NCBI GenBank assembly: GCA_013398955.1
Contig: VWPU01017446.1
Span: forward strand, 44,991 to 108,990
Direction: 5' to 3'
DNA length: 64,000 nt
Source of the DNA: Callaeas wilsoni
Lineage: Eukaryota > Chordata > Aves > Passeriformes > Callaeidae
Below the pieces are notes generated by a model. It ran no database searches, was not told where the DNA came from, and was given only the letters and a program-made list of their open reading frames with translations. This document shows positions 25,030 through 36,690 of this stretch, piece by piece (position 1 is the first letter of the stretch; each line of letters opens with the position of its first letter). Made by a program: the position numbers and the translations under genes.

Positions 25030-25372
25030 CCTGAGGTGGGAAAAGCCCTCCCAGCCCATCGACTCCAAGCTGCGCCCCTTGGAGCGCGCACCTCGTCCCC
25101 AGCCCAGAGCTCTGAGTGCCACCTCCAGGAATTCCCTGGACACCTCCAGGGATGGGGACTCCAAGCCTCCCTGGGCAGCTCCTTCCCATGCCCGAACGCC
25201 TGACCACCCCTTCCATGGAGCTATTCCTGCTGATGTCCACCCTGCGCCTCCCCTGGCCCAGCCTGAGGCCGTTCCCTCTCCTCCTGTCCCTGTTCCCTGG
25301 GAGCAGAGCCCGACCCCCCCGGCTGCCCCCTCCTGTCAGGGAATTGTGCAGAGCCAGAAGGTCCCCCGAGCC
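25030..25372 (-). mobile_element. CR1 LINE 3' fragment next to a CpG island
   Basis: The plus strand runs through 'aaaagccctcccagcccatc', 'gtgccacctccaggaattcc', 'cacctccagggatggggact', 'ccgaacgcctgaccacccct' and 'cagagcccgac', then 'cagagccagaaggtcc'. This is the reverse complement of a CR1 3' region. It directly borders the CpG island and is itself richer in CpG than the other copies, suggesting the island's low methylation spread into it or that it is young. Confidence 0.85.
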
Positions 25373-25375
25373 TCT

Positions 25376-25409
25376 TTCTCCTCCTCCTCCTTCTCCTCCT
25401 CCTCCTCCA
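25376..25409. repeat. (TCC)n-type simple repeat
   Basis: An imperfect run of tcctcctcc and ttctcctcc units follows the CR1 fragment. Confidence 0.9.
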
Positions 25410-27093
25410 CACTCACTCACCACAACCTTACCTAAATGCTTACCTTGTTCTTTGCCACAAGACACAGCCTAACTCGTGCCTCTCCTAAACCCGCAGCCGA
25501 GCACAGCCACCGTCAGCCAACACAGCTTTTATCCCTGACTCAGGTTCCAAGGAAGTTTCAGAATCGCTGTGGCCTCCACCATATACATTTGCAAACTGCA
25601 TCAGCAGAGGAGAAAATCCATAAGAAACTGATCCTGAGTATCTTAACAAAACCTAACACCACTGCTCTGTCACGGAGTTAGCAGTTTCTCCTGTTTCCAG
25701 CCTCTGTAACACGGAAGAAAACCCAAAGTCAACACGGGGGCTTTATCCAAATGAATAACAAGTGGTAAGAGTTAACGGCGTGATGAGAGCTGTCTGGAGG
25801 CTGCTCTGACTTTGAGACACAGTGTAAATCTTCTCAAGTTGTGACAAATGTCTTGGCTAATGCAGCCACATTCTATGTTTAAATCTCACTAAGATGTAAT
25901 TTGACATTTGGGTTTACTTTTTTCATTATAATTAAGAAACAAACTCCAGTCCGTGCTAATCTCTCCACAGCCTGAATTTGCACATGGAATTACCATCTGC
26001 ACCGTGCCAATCCTTCCCCACGCTCTACAGGCAAACCAAAGGAAAACCAGACATTCTTTCCAGTAGGGTTCTTTGGTTGCAGAAATACAGTCAAAGCATA
26101 GGATGGATATTTTAGTAAGAGTCCAAAGGTTAAATCCTCGTCTCTTGCTCAAGGAAATCCCTGTGGAATAGGTAACAAGAAGATAACACGCTGCACCCTG
26201 GTGTTGCAAGATAAGAACCCAAACAGAACAGCCCACAGCTGCATTTTTGATGGATGGAGGAGGATAATTGAGGACAAGGAGCTGCCTCGTGTCAACACAC
26301 ACCACCTTCAGCAGCAAAGCGCCTCTTGGAGCCGTTTCCATGCAGGCTGCATTCCCATCGCTCCCACTCCACACCTGGAAGGGCAGCGTAAGCCATTAGC
26401 AATTAAGTGCCACAAGGTATTGCATCAGTGCACAGCCACAACCCCTGACGTGCTGGATGAGCCAGCTGCCCTCACCTCAGCTGATGGGCACGATAGGGGA
26501 GAACGGCAGCACGCAGGCGGCACCACGACCTGTGTGGTTTTGAAGGAGTTCTCATAACCAGATTCTGGAACAGGATAATCCAGGCAGTCCTGTCCTGCTT
26601 GCTCCACGGCACCTTTCGCATGCACAGTGCTTTGCAAGCGCCCAAAATCCCTGCGTGCACCTCTGCAGACCGGCTCTGCTCCGGTGCTGCATCCGGGTAA
26701 CACCAGCAGCTCCATACCCAGCTGGCTGACCGCCTTCCTGCGGCTCCCAGCACAGCTGACTGGCTTTGCCATCCCTGCCACAGCAGCTCTCAGCAGAGGC
26801 GCGCAGGGGGAAGCAGGTGAGCAGGCTGGAGGAGCACAAGACTCCACTCAGATTAGGAGCAACGACGCACATTTTGTTTCTGAAGAAATGGAAAATATTA
26901 TCCTGTCCCCAGGCGCCACAAAAATCAAGGCATGGGTTCATTTAGGAGGGATCAAGACAGCTGGCACCTGGAGCTGGAGAGGGTTGTGCCACCACAGCTG
27001 CCCCGGGGTCAAGAGCCAAGGGTGGAGTGCAGGCTGGTTCTCCCAAACAAGGGCCCCTTTTCAACAGACGACAGAAGAAGGGAGCAAAGGCTA

Positions 27094-27236
27094 TCACAGA
27101 ACCAGAGAGTCATGGAATGGTTTCAATTGGAAGGGACCTTAAAGCTCATCCAGTCCTACCCCCTGCCCTAGGCAGGGACACCTTCCACTAAACCAGGCTG
27201 CTCCAAGCCCTGTCCAACGTGGATCTGGACCAGGGG
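27094..27236 (-). mobile_element. CR1 LINE 3' fragment
   Basis: The plus strand reads 'cacagaaccagagagtcatg', 'attggaagggaccttaaagc', 'accccctgccctaggcaggg', 'acaccttccactaaaccagg' and 'ctgctccaagccctgtcc', the reverse complement of a CR1 tail. It is in sense with ARHGAP26. Confidence 0.92.
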
Positions 27237-28602
27237 TGGGGCAGGCACAGCTTCTCTGGGCAGGTGTAAATTGAAACAAGAGAGGTTCGGCCTTGTGGTC
27301 AGGAGGCCAGGGAAGCAGCTGGGCTGGAGCCCAGGCAGGCTGTGCCCTCTCCTCCCTCGGATGCTCTCAGCTCCCGACTGGTAACACCCTGAGCAACCTG
27401 CTCTGAGCAGGAGGTTGGACCAGAAACCTCCTGAGCTCCCGTCCTACCTGAATTACCTGATGGATCTACAACTCCAGGCTGGGACCTGGCTGTAATCCAC
27501 CACGCGCTCCTTTCCCTGAAATGCAGGGCAGCACCTCCCACACGCAGCCTCCCGATCTCCGAACTGCTGCACATTCCAAAAGCAAGTGCTTGACCAAGTC
27601 CAGCACGTGCTTTCCAGCGCTCACGGAACAGCCTCGTGTGTCCACGCCTCACCTGGCTTCAATGAACATTTTTCCTGACAAACAAGAACCTTTTCCATGG
27701 ATTCGAGGGGGATCTGCTCAAACCAGGGAGCAGGCTGTGCTGGGATGGGACAGCCTGCTCCCTGCATGGACTCTGCTCTGACTGCCAGAGCCCAGCTCGA
27801 GCCCAGCGCGCAGACACCCACTCCAAAACCACACGGGCTGTCACGGAACAGCCCAGGCTGCGCTGCCTCTCCACACGGCTTCTTCTCATATCCCAAATCG
27901 CTGTCGGCCGTGCGCAGGCACAGAGGCCGCAGACTGACCTTGGCTGCTCGGCGGTGCCGTGGGTGCCACGGGAGCGTCAGCACACGGAGCTGGGATGGAC
28001 CACACCGTGACCCAACACCCCCAGGGGAGCCGCCCAGAACCAGCCAACGCTCTCCAAGCTGGCAGTAAGGTTTGCAAATGCATTCCAAAATAAAAACTAA
28101 CAACAATGAGTTTTCTGCAAACCTCCAGAGTAGTCCCTTCCAGGGGTGAGGAAGCCTTTGGCACAGCAGGGGCAAACACGGGGAACAGGGGCCACACTCC
28201 TCGGCTCACACGAAACGTGCGATTCTCTACCAGACCCAGAAACGGCTGCCAAGGAGTCGCAGGACTCCAAAAGCCCTGGAAATCTACAGCGTATTTTCTT
28301 CCACTGCTCTTTTTGCCATGTTTTCCTTTCAGCACGGCAGAGCAGCATGTTTGTGCTGGCCAAGCCTACCCTCCTCCTCTCCACCGCACCTCCAAGCAAT
28401 CCAAGCACGGGAGATACAGTATTACCTCAAATATTTAACCAAGGGATTAAACGATTCTCTTGGCAGGAGCTGCCCCACGGATACAGCTCCCGCGCCGGCT
28501 GGCAGGCACTGCGTGACGGCGGCTCCACAGTGAGCAAGCTGCCCCAGGCTACCGAGAGCTCGCCACGATTTCCTCTGCTTTTTGGCCAAAATTCCCGCTC
28601 AC

Positions 28603-28681
28603 CGGTTCCCGGCCGTCCATCGCCTCCATCCACAGCCTCCGGTCCTCCTCCGAAAGCGCCTGCATGGTGATGACGCCGGGC
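28603..28681 (-). CDS. ARHGAP26: ARHGAP26 coding exon 11 (end of PH domain, residues 344-369)
   Basis: The 79-base exon lies between acceptor ctcggcag and donor gtgagc. One base completes an Arg codon, and then [20 protein letters not shown] and MDGREP follow (26 codons, ending phase 0). This is the C-terminal helix of the PH domain, with the conserved [18 protein letters not shown]. The exon is unusually CpG-rich (cgcctgc, ccggcc, cggccg), in contrast to its intronic surroundings. Confidence 0.96.
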
Positions 28682-30147
28682 CTGCCGAGAGAAAGGGGAC
28701 ACCGTAAATGAACTGCGGGACGGGAAGCACAGGTGGCAAAGATGAATTTTTCATGAGAGGAAGAGGGAAGGAGGACAACCTCCTTCCCAGCCAAGCCCCA
28801 GCACAAGGAGGACAAGAGCCATGGACATCCCTGCAGGTCCTGAGCAGGATCAGCAAGCGAGCAAAGGACATCTCCAACAACCAACACACCTTTCCAGGGG
28901 TTTTGTGCAAGAGCTGGGTGCCAGATTCCTCCTCTGGCCCTCAGCCAGCCAGCTCACCTGCACCGGGTTAAGCACGTCCATGCAACGGCCGGAGAAGGCG
29001 AGGAAGGTAACCAAGGAAGGTCACCAAGCAAGCAGGAGCCCCACACATCCCAGCCCCCCATGTCTCACCACCACCCCAAGCACCAGGCTCACTGAGGAGA
29101 CCTTCTGCTGTGCGAGGCATTTCACCCCCAAGATATCCGTGCCCTCGTGGCTGTGCCAGTCCCCTGGCCCCGTCCATACCCTGCTGTAAGACACAGCAGC
29201 GGCAGTGACACAATGCTGGTGCGTGTCCCCCTCCAGCAGCCTCACGGCAGGAGCAATGCGGGAGTCACAGGGCGCCCCGGGGTGCTGCTCCTGCCCCCAG
29301 CACTGTCACACACACGACAGCCCTGAGCTGCCCTGTCAATCCAGCCTCCAACAAACAGCCCTGTGACTGCTCATTTACTCTAATGAGAAGGGGAAAGGAC
29401 TGGCCCGAGTGCCGCACACACGGCACAGGCGCAGGGGAGCACTGGCACTGCCCTTGCCCGAGGGCCAACGCCACCTCCACTCCTGGACCACCCTTTCCAA
29501 GGAGTCAAGGAGTCAAACTTCAATTACCTGCTCTTGTTAAGCGTGACCAGCAAGGTGAGGATGGATTTGACAAGACAGAGTGTTTGCACAGGGTCAGGTG
29601 TGGGGCTGGGGGGACACAGAGGGTGGGAGCTGCGATCCCAGGGACTGGCATCTCACTGCACCGTGCTTGGCCGCGCGCTCCCAGGATCTCCATCCCCACG
29701 TCCCGGCTCATCCTGCAGCCTGGATCCCGGCACGCACAGCCGGCTAAGCCTGCACCTCCTCAGCCTTGTGCCTCTGGGCTGGCTCTGCCAAGGGGTGGCC
29801 GCATCCCCTCCCAGGGCTGCTCCCAGAAGGGGGCCGGGCAGAGCCCCCGGGCTCAGCCAGACAGTGAGACCCGTCCGTGTGTCTGGTCTGCCGCTGCCGC
29901 TCCCTCCCCGGCTGTTTCCAGACGCCTTAGCAGAGCCCAGCAGCGATTCCCGCTGGAGCACGGCAAGCAGATTCCCTGGCAACGGGGAGATGCAGGGGGG
30001 GCTGCCGGTGCTGCCTGCCCGTGGGGTTTGAAGCACGGGAACCGTGAGAGCAGAGAACCTCGGGCGCTGCCCTCCCCATCCCCAGCAGAGCGCGGGGCCC
30101 TGGAGCCCAGGAGCCAGGAACGCTGCTCGGAGCTGCGGGCACGCCAC

Positions 30148-30203
30148 GGGAAGGGGGATTAACCCGGGAAGGGGGATTAAACCGGGAAGGGGGATTAACC
30201 CGC
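30148..30203. repeat. 18-bp triplication with TAATCC sites
   Basis: Three head-to-tail copies of gggaagggggattaaccc (one with an A for C change) lie at an 18-base spacing. On the minus strand each copy contains TTAATCCC, the core recognised by OTX/PITX/GSC-type homeodomains. Confidence 0.9.
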
Positions 30204-31485
30204 GGGAGCTGCCAGCCGCCTGCGCAGCGCTCCGCAGCACGTAGGCTCTGTTCCGTACGCGGTCCTCAGAACCTGACAGAGCCCGGGGACAGCGGTGATT
30301 TCTAACTTGAACTTCCCAAGGGTGATTCAGCGGGAAAACGTGAGCTGCACCAACACTCTGCAGATGCCCTTTGGTCCTTGATAAGAGCCTGTAAGAAAAT
30401 TAAACTTTAACAGGGGCTCTCAAGAGGTGGGTTTGGCCCATCTTCTGCTGCTTTGTGGCACGCACAGGCCAGGAAGCGAGGATTAACCCTTCTCCCTGAC
30501 TCCGATCCCCGTCCCACCGGCCCAACGTTCAGCACGCGCACGGCAGCTCAGCCCTGTCCCACCAGTGGAAGCCGTGCCCAGGTCCAAAAACCAGACATAA
30601 TGTGCTTGATCTCTGCTAATCCCATTGGTGAGTCAGTCAATACTCACCAGCTTAGTGGTTTGGAAGTTTACTCACTTCGGAGGGAAGAGGAAACCACTTA
30701 ACCATCGTCCCATCTGAGAGGGAAAACGCTCCACATCCAACAGCAAATATGTTCAAAACACTGCACAAAGCTCCTTGTTGTGCAGGTACAAAGTGACTCA
30801 AGAGCAGTCCCTGGTACCTGGGGAGCTGCAGCAGTCACTTAAACCAGGGCTTAGGTGTGAGTTTAAGCCAAGCTCCTGCTGAAGGCACAGATATCCCAGT
30901 CAGAAAGCCCTGGAAGGGCTCTAGCTCAGCTAGGGACACACAGGAAAGGAAACACCGTGATTTCTCTCTTTAGCCAAGACATTAGAACAGAGACATTTAA
31001 ACCCTCCATTCATGGTATGGTGGGCACTGGACTCCCAGCAGAGCACGGTCCCAGAGTGGCAGTGCTGGTATCTGGAGTGCCAGCTTCCCTCAGCACAGGG
31101 CAAGGAGGTGATAACAGCAAAATGTTTGTTCTGCCTCTGAGCAGATAACAACTCCTCGGGCTTCACTTCAAAGTCAAACTTCTTTAACAGCATGAAGGGA
31201 GGGGCTGTGAAACTGAATCAAACCCAATTTCCATTGCAAATAGCTCTGCATTTCATCCCCCAGTGTTTATTTGCCAGGGCACCCATTGCATCACTTTCCT
31301 GAGCAGAACCATCTTCCTGGCTGTGATAAATTTAAAATGCACCCACACATTACGCCTCATTCATTATGGATGCGGCCGATGCCCACGGGGTTCCGCGTGC
31401 TCACAGCCAGGTCGGATGGCTGGCACCGGATCAGCCTCCTGCCAACGCTGCCAGCGCCAGCCCTGCTGGAAACGCTGCCTGCCAA

Positions 31486-31552
31486 CAGCCCCATCCTCAC
31501 GGAGCCTCCCGGAGGATCAGCCCCATCCTCACGGAGCCTCCCGGAGGATCAG
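31486..31552. repeat. 32-bp tandem duplication
   Basis: The block from 'gccccatcctcacggagcct' to 'cccggaggatca' is present twice head to tail with a 32-base period. The copies are nearly identical, so the duplication is recent. Confidence 0.9.
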
Positions 31553-32954
31553 CCCCTTCCACAGCCTGCTCCTCAGGCTGGGGTTATCTCCGTTACCCAG
31601 CCACGGCAAAGACCCTGCTCTGACGTCCTTTCCCAAAAGATAAGCAAAACGGATCTGTCCTTGTCACTTCACCCAACAAATGACCCCGAATACTGGGGGT
31701 CAGTGATGCAGATAATTCTTTATAAAGATAACATACAGTGAATGGAGATTTTGCTGTGGGGCAGCTCCCACCTCCCCCCAGCGCGGGATGCACCGGGACC
31801 CACGTGGAGCCAGCCCGCCCCAGGCAGGCACGGCTGTGTCAGCGGGACAGCAGGACGCCCTCCTGGATCTGTCATCCAGGATGCACAAACCTGAGCTCTT
31901 GTGGCAAACAGGATCTAGGACCTGCTGATTCACTCCTAGGTGCTGCACCCCACATTTCCACCTGCGGGCACCAAACCCCTTTGCCTTTTTCTGGCACGCA
32001 GGGAGGGGAAAGGGACATTTTGGGATCAGAAGAAATCCATTTCTAAACAGAGTGAGTGTAGGAGGGTGAGACCAGAGCAGAACATGGCAAACACTTAATA
32101 AGAAAGAATACTTTCAATATGCTACAATCTAAAAATGGAAGATTTTTCCATATGAGACCACACAGGAAATTTGAATTTTCTCAATATCTCAGCTTTTGTG
32201 ACAAATGGCCTGGCCTTAAGGAGCTGTGACTAAGCACACTGAGAAAATGAGAAACTGCAATAGCTTTTCCTTCTTCCAGGAAAACAAACAAATAAGGACA
32301 GCAATAGAAGCAGATAAGAACTTCCAACTGCTGTAGCAGCTTATCACAGCGAGACAATCTAAACTGCTGATGAAAACACACAAGAGTGCATTAATAACGG
32401 GCTGAGCTGGGCTGAGCGCACAGAGATGTTCCCAGTCCCAACCTGAGCAGAGCAGCGCAGCCCAGACAGGACCCCACGGCCATGGGCCAGGCACCAGCAG
32501 CCAGATGTGGCCCCAAAACGTTGATGAGCAAAGATGGAAATGAGGGGGAAACTGGCCCTGAACTCAGAAGGTCTCGGTGTGCACGCAGAGCTCGGAGCAC
32601 CATCAGTACAGCCACCGAGGGGAAGGAGCCTCATCCCTCACTGTGACAAGCCATCCCTCACCCCCCTGTGACAACCCCCGAGCTTTGTTTGAAAGGTCGC
32701 TGGAAAGGCGACACCGGCAGAGGAACAGGTACAGGCTGAACTGCACCGAGAGGCGCTGCCGGGCACGGGGACACCTGCAGGGGTGGGCTCACCTGGCACG
32801 GGGCAGCAGGGAGCAGGTCCTGCCGCAGCCAGAGCCGTGGATCTGTCAAGGGCATCCTCAGAGCAAGGCCAGCAGCCCTCTTGGGGAAAGCCATCGCTCA
32901 GGGGAGCGCTTGGCAGGTGCCTGGCAGCTCTCCCGCCCCCATGCCAACCCTCCA

Positions 32955-33182
32955 GCCACCGTGCCAGCTCTTTCAGGAAGAACTGCTTCATGGACAGGGT
33001 GGTCAGGCATTGGAAGGAGCTGCCCAGCGAGGTGGCACAGTCCCCATCCCCAGAGGTGTCCAAGGACGTGGCACTCAGTGCTCTGGGCTGGGGATCAGGC
33101 ACAGCTTGGACTCGAGGGTGTTGGGGGTCTTTTTCCACCTCAGCGACTCTGGGATTCCGGCTCTACAATTCCACTGTGCACC
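32955..33182 (+). mobile_element. CR1 LINE 3' fragment (older subfamily)
   Basis: Contains 'aagaactgcttcatggacag', 'ggtcaggcattggaaggagc', 'gtggcactcagtgctctggg', 'acagcttggactcgagg' and 'gactctgggattccgg' in the usual CR1 order. It resembles the plus-strand copy at 53985-54218, not the copies with the 'aaggtgtccctgcccatggc' tail. Confidence 0.85.
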
Positions 33183-33373
33183 AGGTGTGGTGCCAGTAAC
33201 CCCGGGGGCACCCGGGCAGAGCCCGGGGCAGCGGTGGTACCTGCAGAGCTCACTGCCCTTGTGACCCACCAAGAGGCCCAACCCTGCATTTGAAAACCTC
33301 CTGCTCCCCTGAGAGCCAGCTGGCTTAGAAGCACTTCACTTCTGGCCCAGAGCAATGACCTACATTATCCTAA

Positions 33374-33392
33374 ATGACAAAGCCTTTGTCAT
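33374..33392. promoter_or_regulatory. 19-bp palindrome of head-to-head SOX-type sites
   Basis: atgacaaagcctttgtcat is a perfect inverted repeat with one central base, giving two facing ACAAAG (HMG-box type) half sites. A forkhead-type ttgtttacaa lies at 33461-33470. Function is inferred from motifs only. Confidence 0.3.
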
Positions 33393-33684
33393 CAGTCAAA
33401 TGAGATACTCCTCCTTCCCAGGCTCATTTTGTAAGACACTGGCTGTCATCCCTGTTCACCTTGTTTACAAACCTGATTTAATGTGCAGAGACTACAGAGA
33501 CTACAAGCAAGTGGGTTTAATGAAAAAAGAGCATTAACAGTAGAACACAGCATCCATCACACTGGGGGTGTATTTCAGCCAGCCCCTAGAACACCATTCT
33601 GGGGTTAATTTTGCTGTTAACACTGCTGTGATTGCAATACAATACTTCTAACTCGCTACGCTGAACACGAGAACTATTTGTAAA

Positions 33685-33810
33685 TGCCAAGGCCAGGTTG
33701 GATGGGGGTTGGAGCAACCTGGTCTAGTGGAAGGTGTCCCTGCCCATGGCAGGGGGCGGAACGAGATGAGCTTTAAGGTCCAACAGAAACTATTCTGGGA
33801 TTCTGTGACA
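33685..33810 (+). mobile_element. CR1 LINE 3' fragment
   Basis: Plus-strand copy with 'aaggccaggttggatggggg', 'gagcaacctggtctagtgga', 'aggtgtccctgcccatggca' and 'gatgagctttaaggtcc', ending in 'gggattctgtga'. It is close to the bird CR1 consensus as I know it, hence fairly young. Confidence 0.92.
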
Positions 33811-35685
33811 AGGAGGCAATGCTGTAATAACAGATCAGGCTCCAGATTTTCAGCTCGCTTGTGCCGAATCATCTCTACAGGAGAAAAACCCACTTTTTTT
33901 CCCACCTAAGAAGGAACAGCTCTTAGCTGGTGCTATTTAGGGTGTCATTACTGAGCTCCAGCCCTGCACCCGTGTTGTCTGCGTTCCCAAAATGCAAGGC
34001 TGACAAAAGCCCGTGTCTGCGCAGTGACAGCGCCGGGAAGCGCCGGCCGAGGCTGCCACCTCCAGGCTGTCCCGAGAGCTGTCAAACAGCCCAAGCCCGA
34101 GAGCCTGGCAAGGGGAAGGTGATCTCCAGCACACCTGGCACCCACAGCGGGACCTGGAGCCCTGATGGTGCCCAGATCCAGCCCAGGAAGAGGCAGACAG
34201 GCTGGACGCATCACAGGCTCTTTCAGCCGTGGCAAAACTTGTTTTCTCTTCCTCTTAAGTTTATCTTGGGAATACCAACATTTTAGACATCTAATGACAA
34301 ATTCTGATACCTGGAGAATGCAGAGCTGCCTGTATATTGGGAAAAAACAGCCTTTTCCTTCAGGTGTGCCCTGCTGTCCTGCCCTCTCGGACAGAGGCAA
34401 ATCCCTGCAGCAGGAACGTGCACACGAAAGGAGAAATTCCTCAGGTTTCCCCTTCCTGTGCTACTCCCCTGCCGTGATTTACATGGAGCACACAGATTTC
34501 TGGAGCAGCTCCTGATCCCATGCCTGGCAGGCTCCAAACATCAAGGGAAGCTTCAGCTGCCTCTGAACACACTGAAGAAAATTATTGCGACTCCATTCTC
34601 CTTCTCCCACTTTTAGTTTGATTTTCACATTATAAAAAAATATCCTCAGGGCACAGCAAAAAAAAATTTCCCGTGTCAGCAGAAATACTGCAGCTTTCTG
34701 GAGAAAAGCAGAGCTCCAGAGAGTGGGAGGCAGCCCCAGGTTATCCCATCCCTCAGCCAACACAGGCAGAGCTCCATCACCCCAACCCCTCCCCGCCACG
34801 AGCTGGCACCAAAACGCTGCCGAAGCACAGGCTGGACAGGGAGAGGCACCGTGGGTTATTCCAGCATTATTCAACACCCAGATTTTAATGAAGCTGGGTT
34901 TTTCTGGGACCTCCAGGGAATTCCTGCAGAGGGGAGGACAGCTGGACCACGGACAGGCACACAACTGGGAGAACACACTGAGTGCCTTTGGAGCAGGCTG
35001 TTGTGTGAACTTCCTGCAGCGAGGGAGATCCGAGGCAGTGACTAATTCCTCCTGGAAGAGCAACGCCAGCCTGGCTTTCCCGTTTGCATGGGTAAGCCAT
35101 GCATGATGCTGACTGATACGGTAACAGCTCTCACTCCTGGGGGCCAGAGATTGAATCCACACGTACCTCTGGTCCAGCTGCTATGCGATAAGTCACAGCA
35201 GAAGTGTTTTACTTCTTCAGGAAAAAGGAGTGAAAGTGCCTGGAGGCACGAGCCAGAAGTCCATTATCACCCATCCATGGTGAACAAGCAACAGCCACTC
35301 CAGCAGAAAAGCTGACACTATTCCAACACATATCCAGGGCTGGAAAGAGGCGGCACTTCCCTCCCAAAACACCCACAGAGCACCTTTTCCAGGCTGGCAA
35401 CCGCTCGCCTTGTGTGGCCAGAGGCTGCAGAAGTGCTAAAACACCCTTAAAGTCGGAGAAACTTGAGTCAGAGAGACTTGTAAACCAAAGCACCGCCTCA
35501 GTACACGGAGAGCACCTGGCTGGGAGAGGTGTGATTCCATGGACTAATGCTTTCCACTCACGAGCGAGTGACTAAAGGGGAGAAGCACGGAAAGAGCACA
35601 GGAACTGTCCCAAAGCCAAGGGCAGGAGCACAGCCCTTCCCCCCACACGGTCACCAGAGCCCAGGAGCCTCCCGGCAGCACTCAC

Positions 35686-35780
35686 CGATCCACAGCCTCC
35701 ACATCAAAGCAGAACCTCTTCTCAATGGAGTCTGTTTTCCGCCGTGTGCAGGATTTCAGGGTGACAGCTTCATCCTCCCC
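35686..35780 (-). CDS. ARHGAP26: ARHGAP26 coding exon 10 (PH domain, residues 312-342)
   Basis: The 95-base exon lies between acceptor cttctcag and donor gtgagt. It starts in phase 0 and encodes [20 protein letters not shown] followed by [11 protein letters not shown] and two bases of an Arg codon. It is the later part of the PH domain, with the conserved [14 protein letters not shown]. Ala-Val-Thr replaces the Ser-Val-Ile of the human form, as I recall it. The five-G run after the acceptor could allow a one-base ambiguity, but only the chosen border joins exon 9 in frame. Confidence 0.96.
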
Positions 35781-36529
35781 CTGAGAAGAGACAAAATCAC
35801 AGGTGAGGCCGAGAACAACCAACAGCCACAGGCCTGTCCCCAGCACCCACTGCTGCCAGTGAGCGGGTTCAAACCTGGGGGGATCTGGCAACACCACCCC
35901 GCTAAAAATATCTCTTTATATCTCTAACAGGAGGACTTGTCTTTTCACCCTTGTTTAGGCCAAAACCTTTCAGGAGGAACCTTCCCTTCAGTGTGCCCAC
36001 GATTCAATCTGTGCATTAAGCACCACACGACCCATTCTTCATGTGGGCAGGTAGTGCTGGACCACAGCTTCTGGGCAAAATCAGCTTTATTTTCCATTGC
36101 TGAACAGCGCTCCATAGACCTGCTGGCAGTTTGCACTCCACGCTGCATTTTTGGCAGCACTGAGCACACAAGGACTCTTAACAGGAGCAAACATGTCTTA
36201 AAATGTTTATTATATAACAGAGCAATGACAAAACCATTCTCCCATCCAGAGAATGCCTCTCTGCATCCAAGCCGTACTGGATTTCCACAGGGCTGAGCAG
36301 CGATCCAGCAGGATCTGTGAGCACTGCTGTCCTCTGCTGGAGGAAATCCTGCCTCAGCCCCTGCCAGCACAGGCGTTTCTCCTGCAACTGTGAAATTCCA
36401 CTGATGACTTAAGAGAAAATGAATTCTGAAGGAGTTCCTGGAGACAGACACTTTTCTGGGCTCTCCGTGCTGTTCCTGATGACACCTTGGCTGACCACCC
36501 TGTTCCCTGACATCACCATTTTTCCAGGA

Positions 36530-36690
36530 AACATATTTAGAATCACTTAGATTGGAAAAGACCTCGAAGATCACGGAGTCCGAAAGCTGCCCAGAACGCC
36601 AAGCCCACCATTGATCCATGTCCTCACGTGCCACAGCTACATGTCCCTTAAATCCCTCCAGGCGGGGCGACTCCCTGGTTCTCACCCATA
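36530..36690 (-). mobile_element. Degraded CR1 LINE fragment
   Basis: The plus strand reads 'agaatcacttagattggaaa', 'agacctcgaagatcacggag', then 'aagcccaccattgatccatg' and 'ccttaaatccctccagg'. This is the reverse complement of an older CR1 subfamily tail. It is more diverged than the other copies. Confidence 0.75.

Larger units (their letters stand above)
24600..25030. promoter_or_regulatory. Intragenic CpG island
   Basis: A hand count gives about 26 CpG in the 200 bases 24661-24860, close to the number expected from base content, whereas the surrounding intron is CpG-poor. It contains (AGC)6 and a consensus CTCF-type motif at 24965-24978. It lies within the gene, 3.6 kb downstream of exon 11 in transcription order. 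It could be an internal promoter, an antisense lncRNA promoter or an orphan island; no first exon could be identified. Confidence 0.6.
13789..28602 (-). other. Intron 11 (14814 bases), the longest in the window
   Basis: Contains four CR1 pieces, a degenerate 41-bp tandem array, TTCC, TCC and AGC simple repeats, a CpG island with a CTCF-type motif, and an AT-rich unique block at about 17400-17760, annotated separately. Stretches 18420-20380 and 20430-24550 hold no recognised gene. A 418-codon open frame at 18941-20197 on the plus strand has no recognisable domain and is treated as chance. Confidence 0.7.
28682..35685 (-). other. Intron 10 (7004 bases)
   Basis: Contains two plus-strand CR1 tails, an 18-bp triplication with TAATCC motifs, a 32-bp duplication and a 19-bp palindrome near a forkhead motif, each annotated separately. 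A fairly AT-rich unique block lies at about 32080-32390. No nested gene was recognised. Confidence 0.75.
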
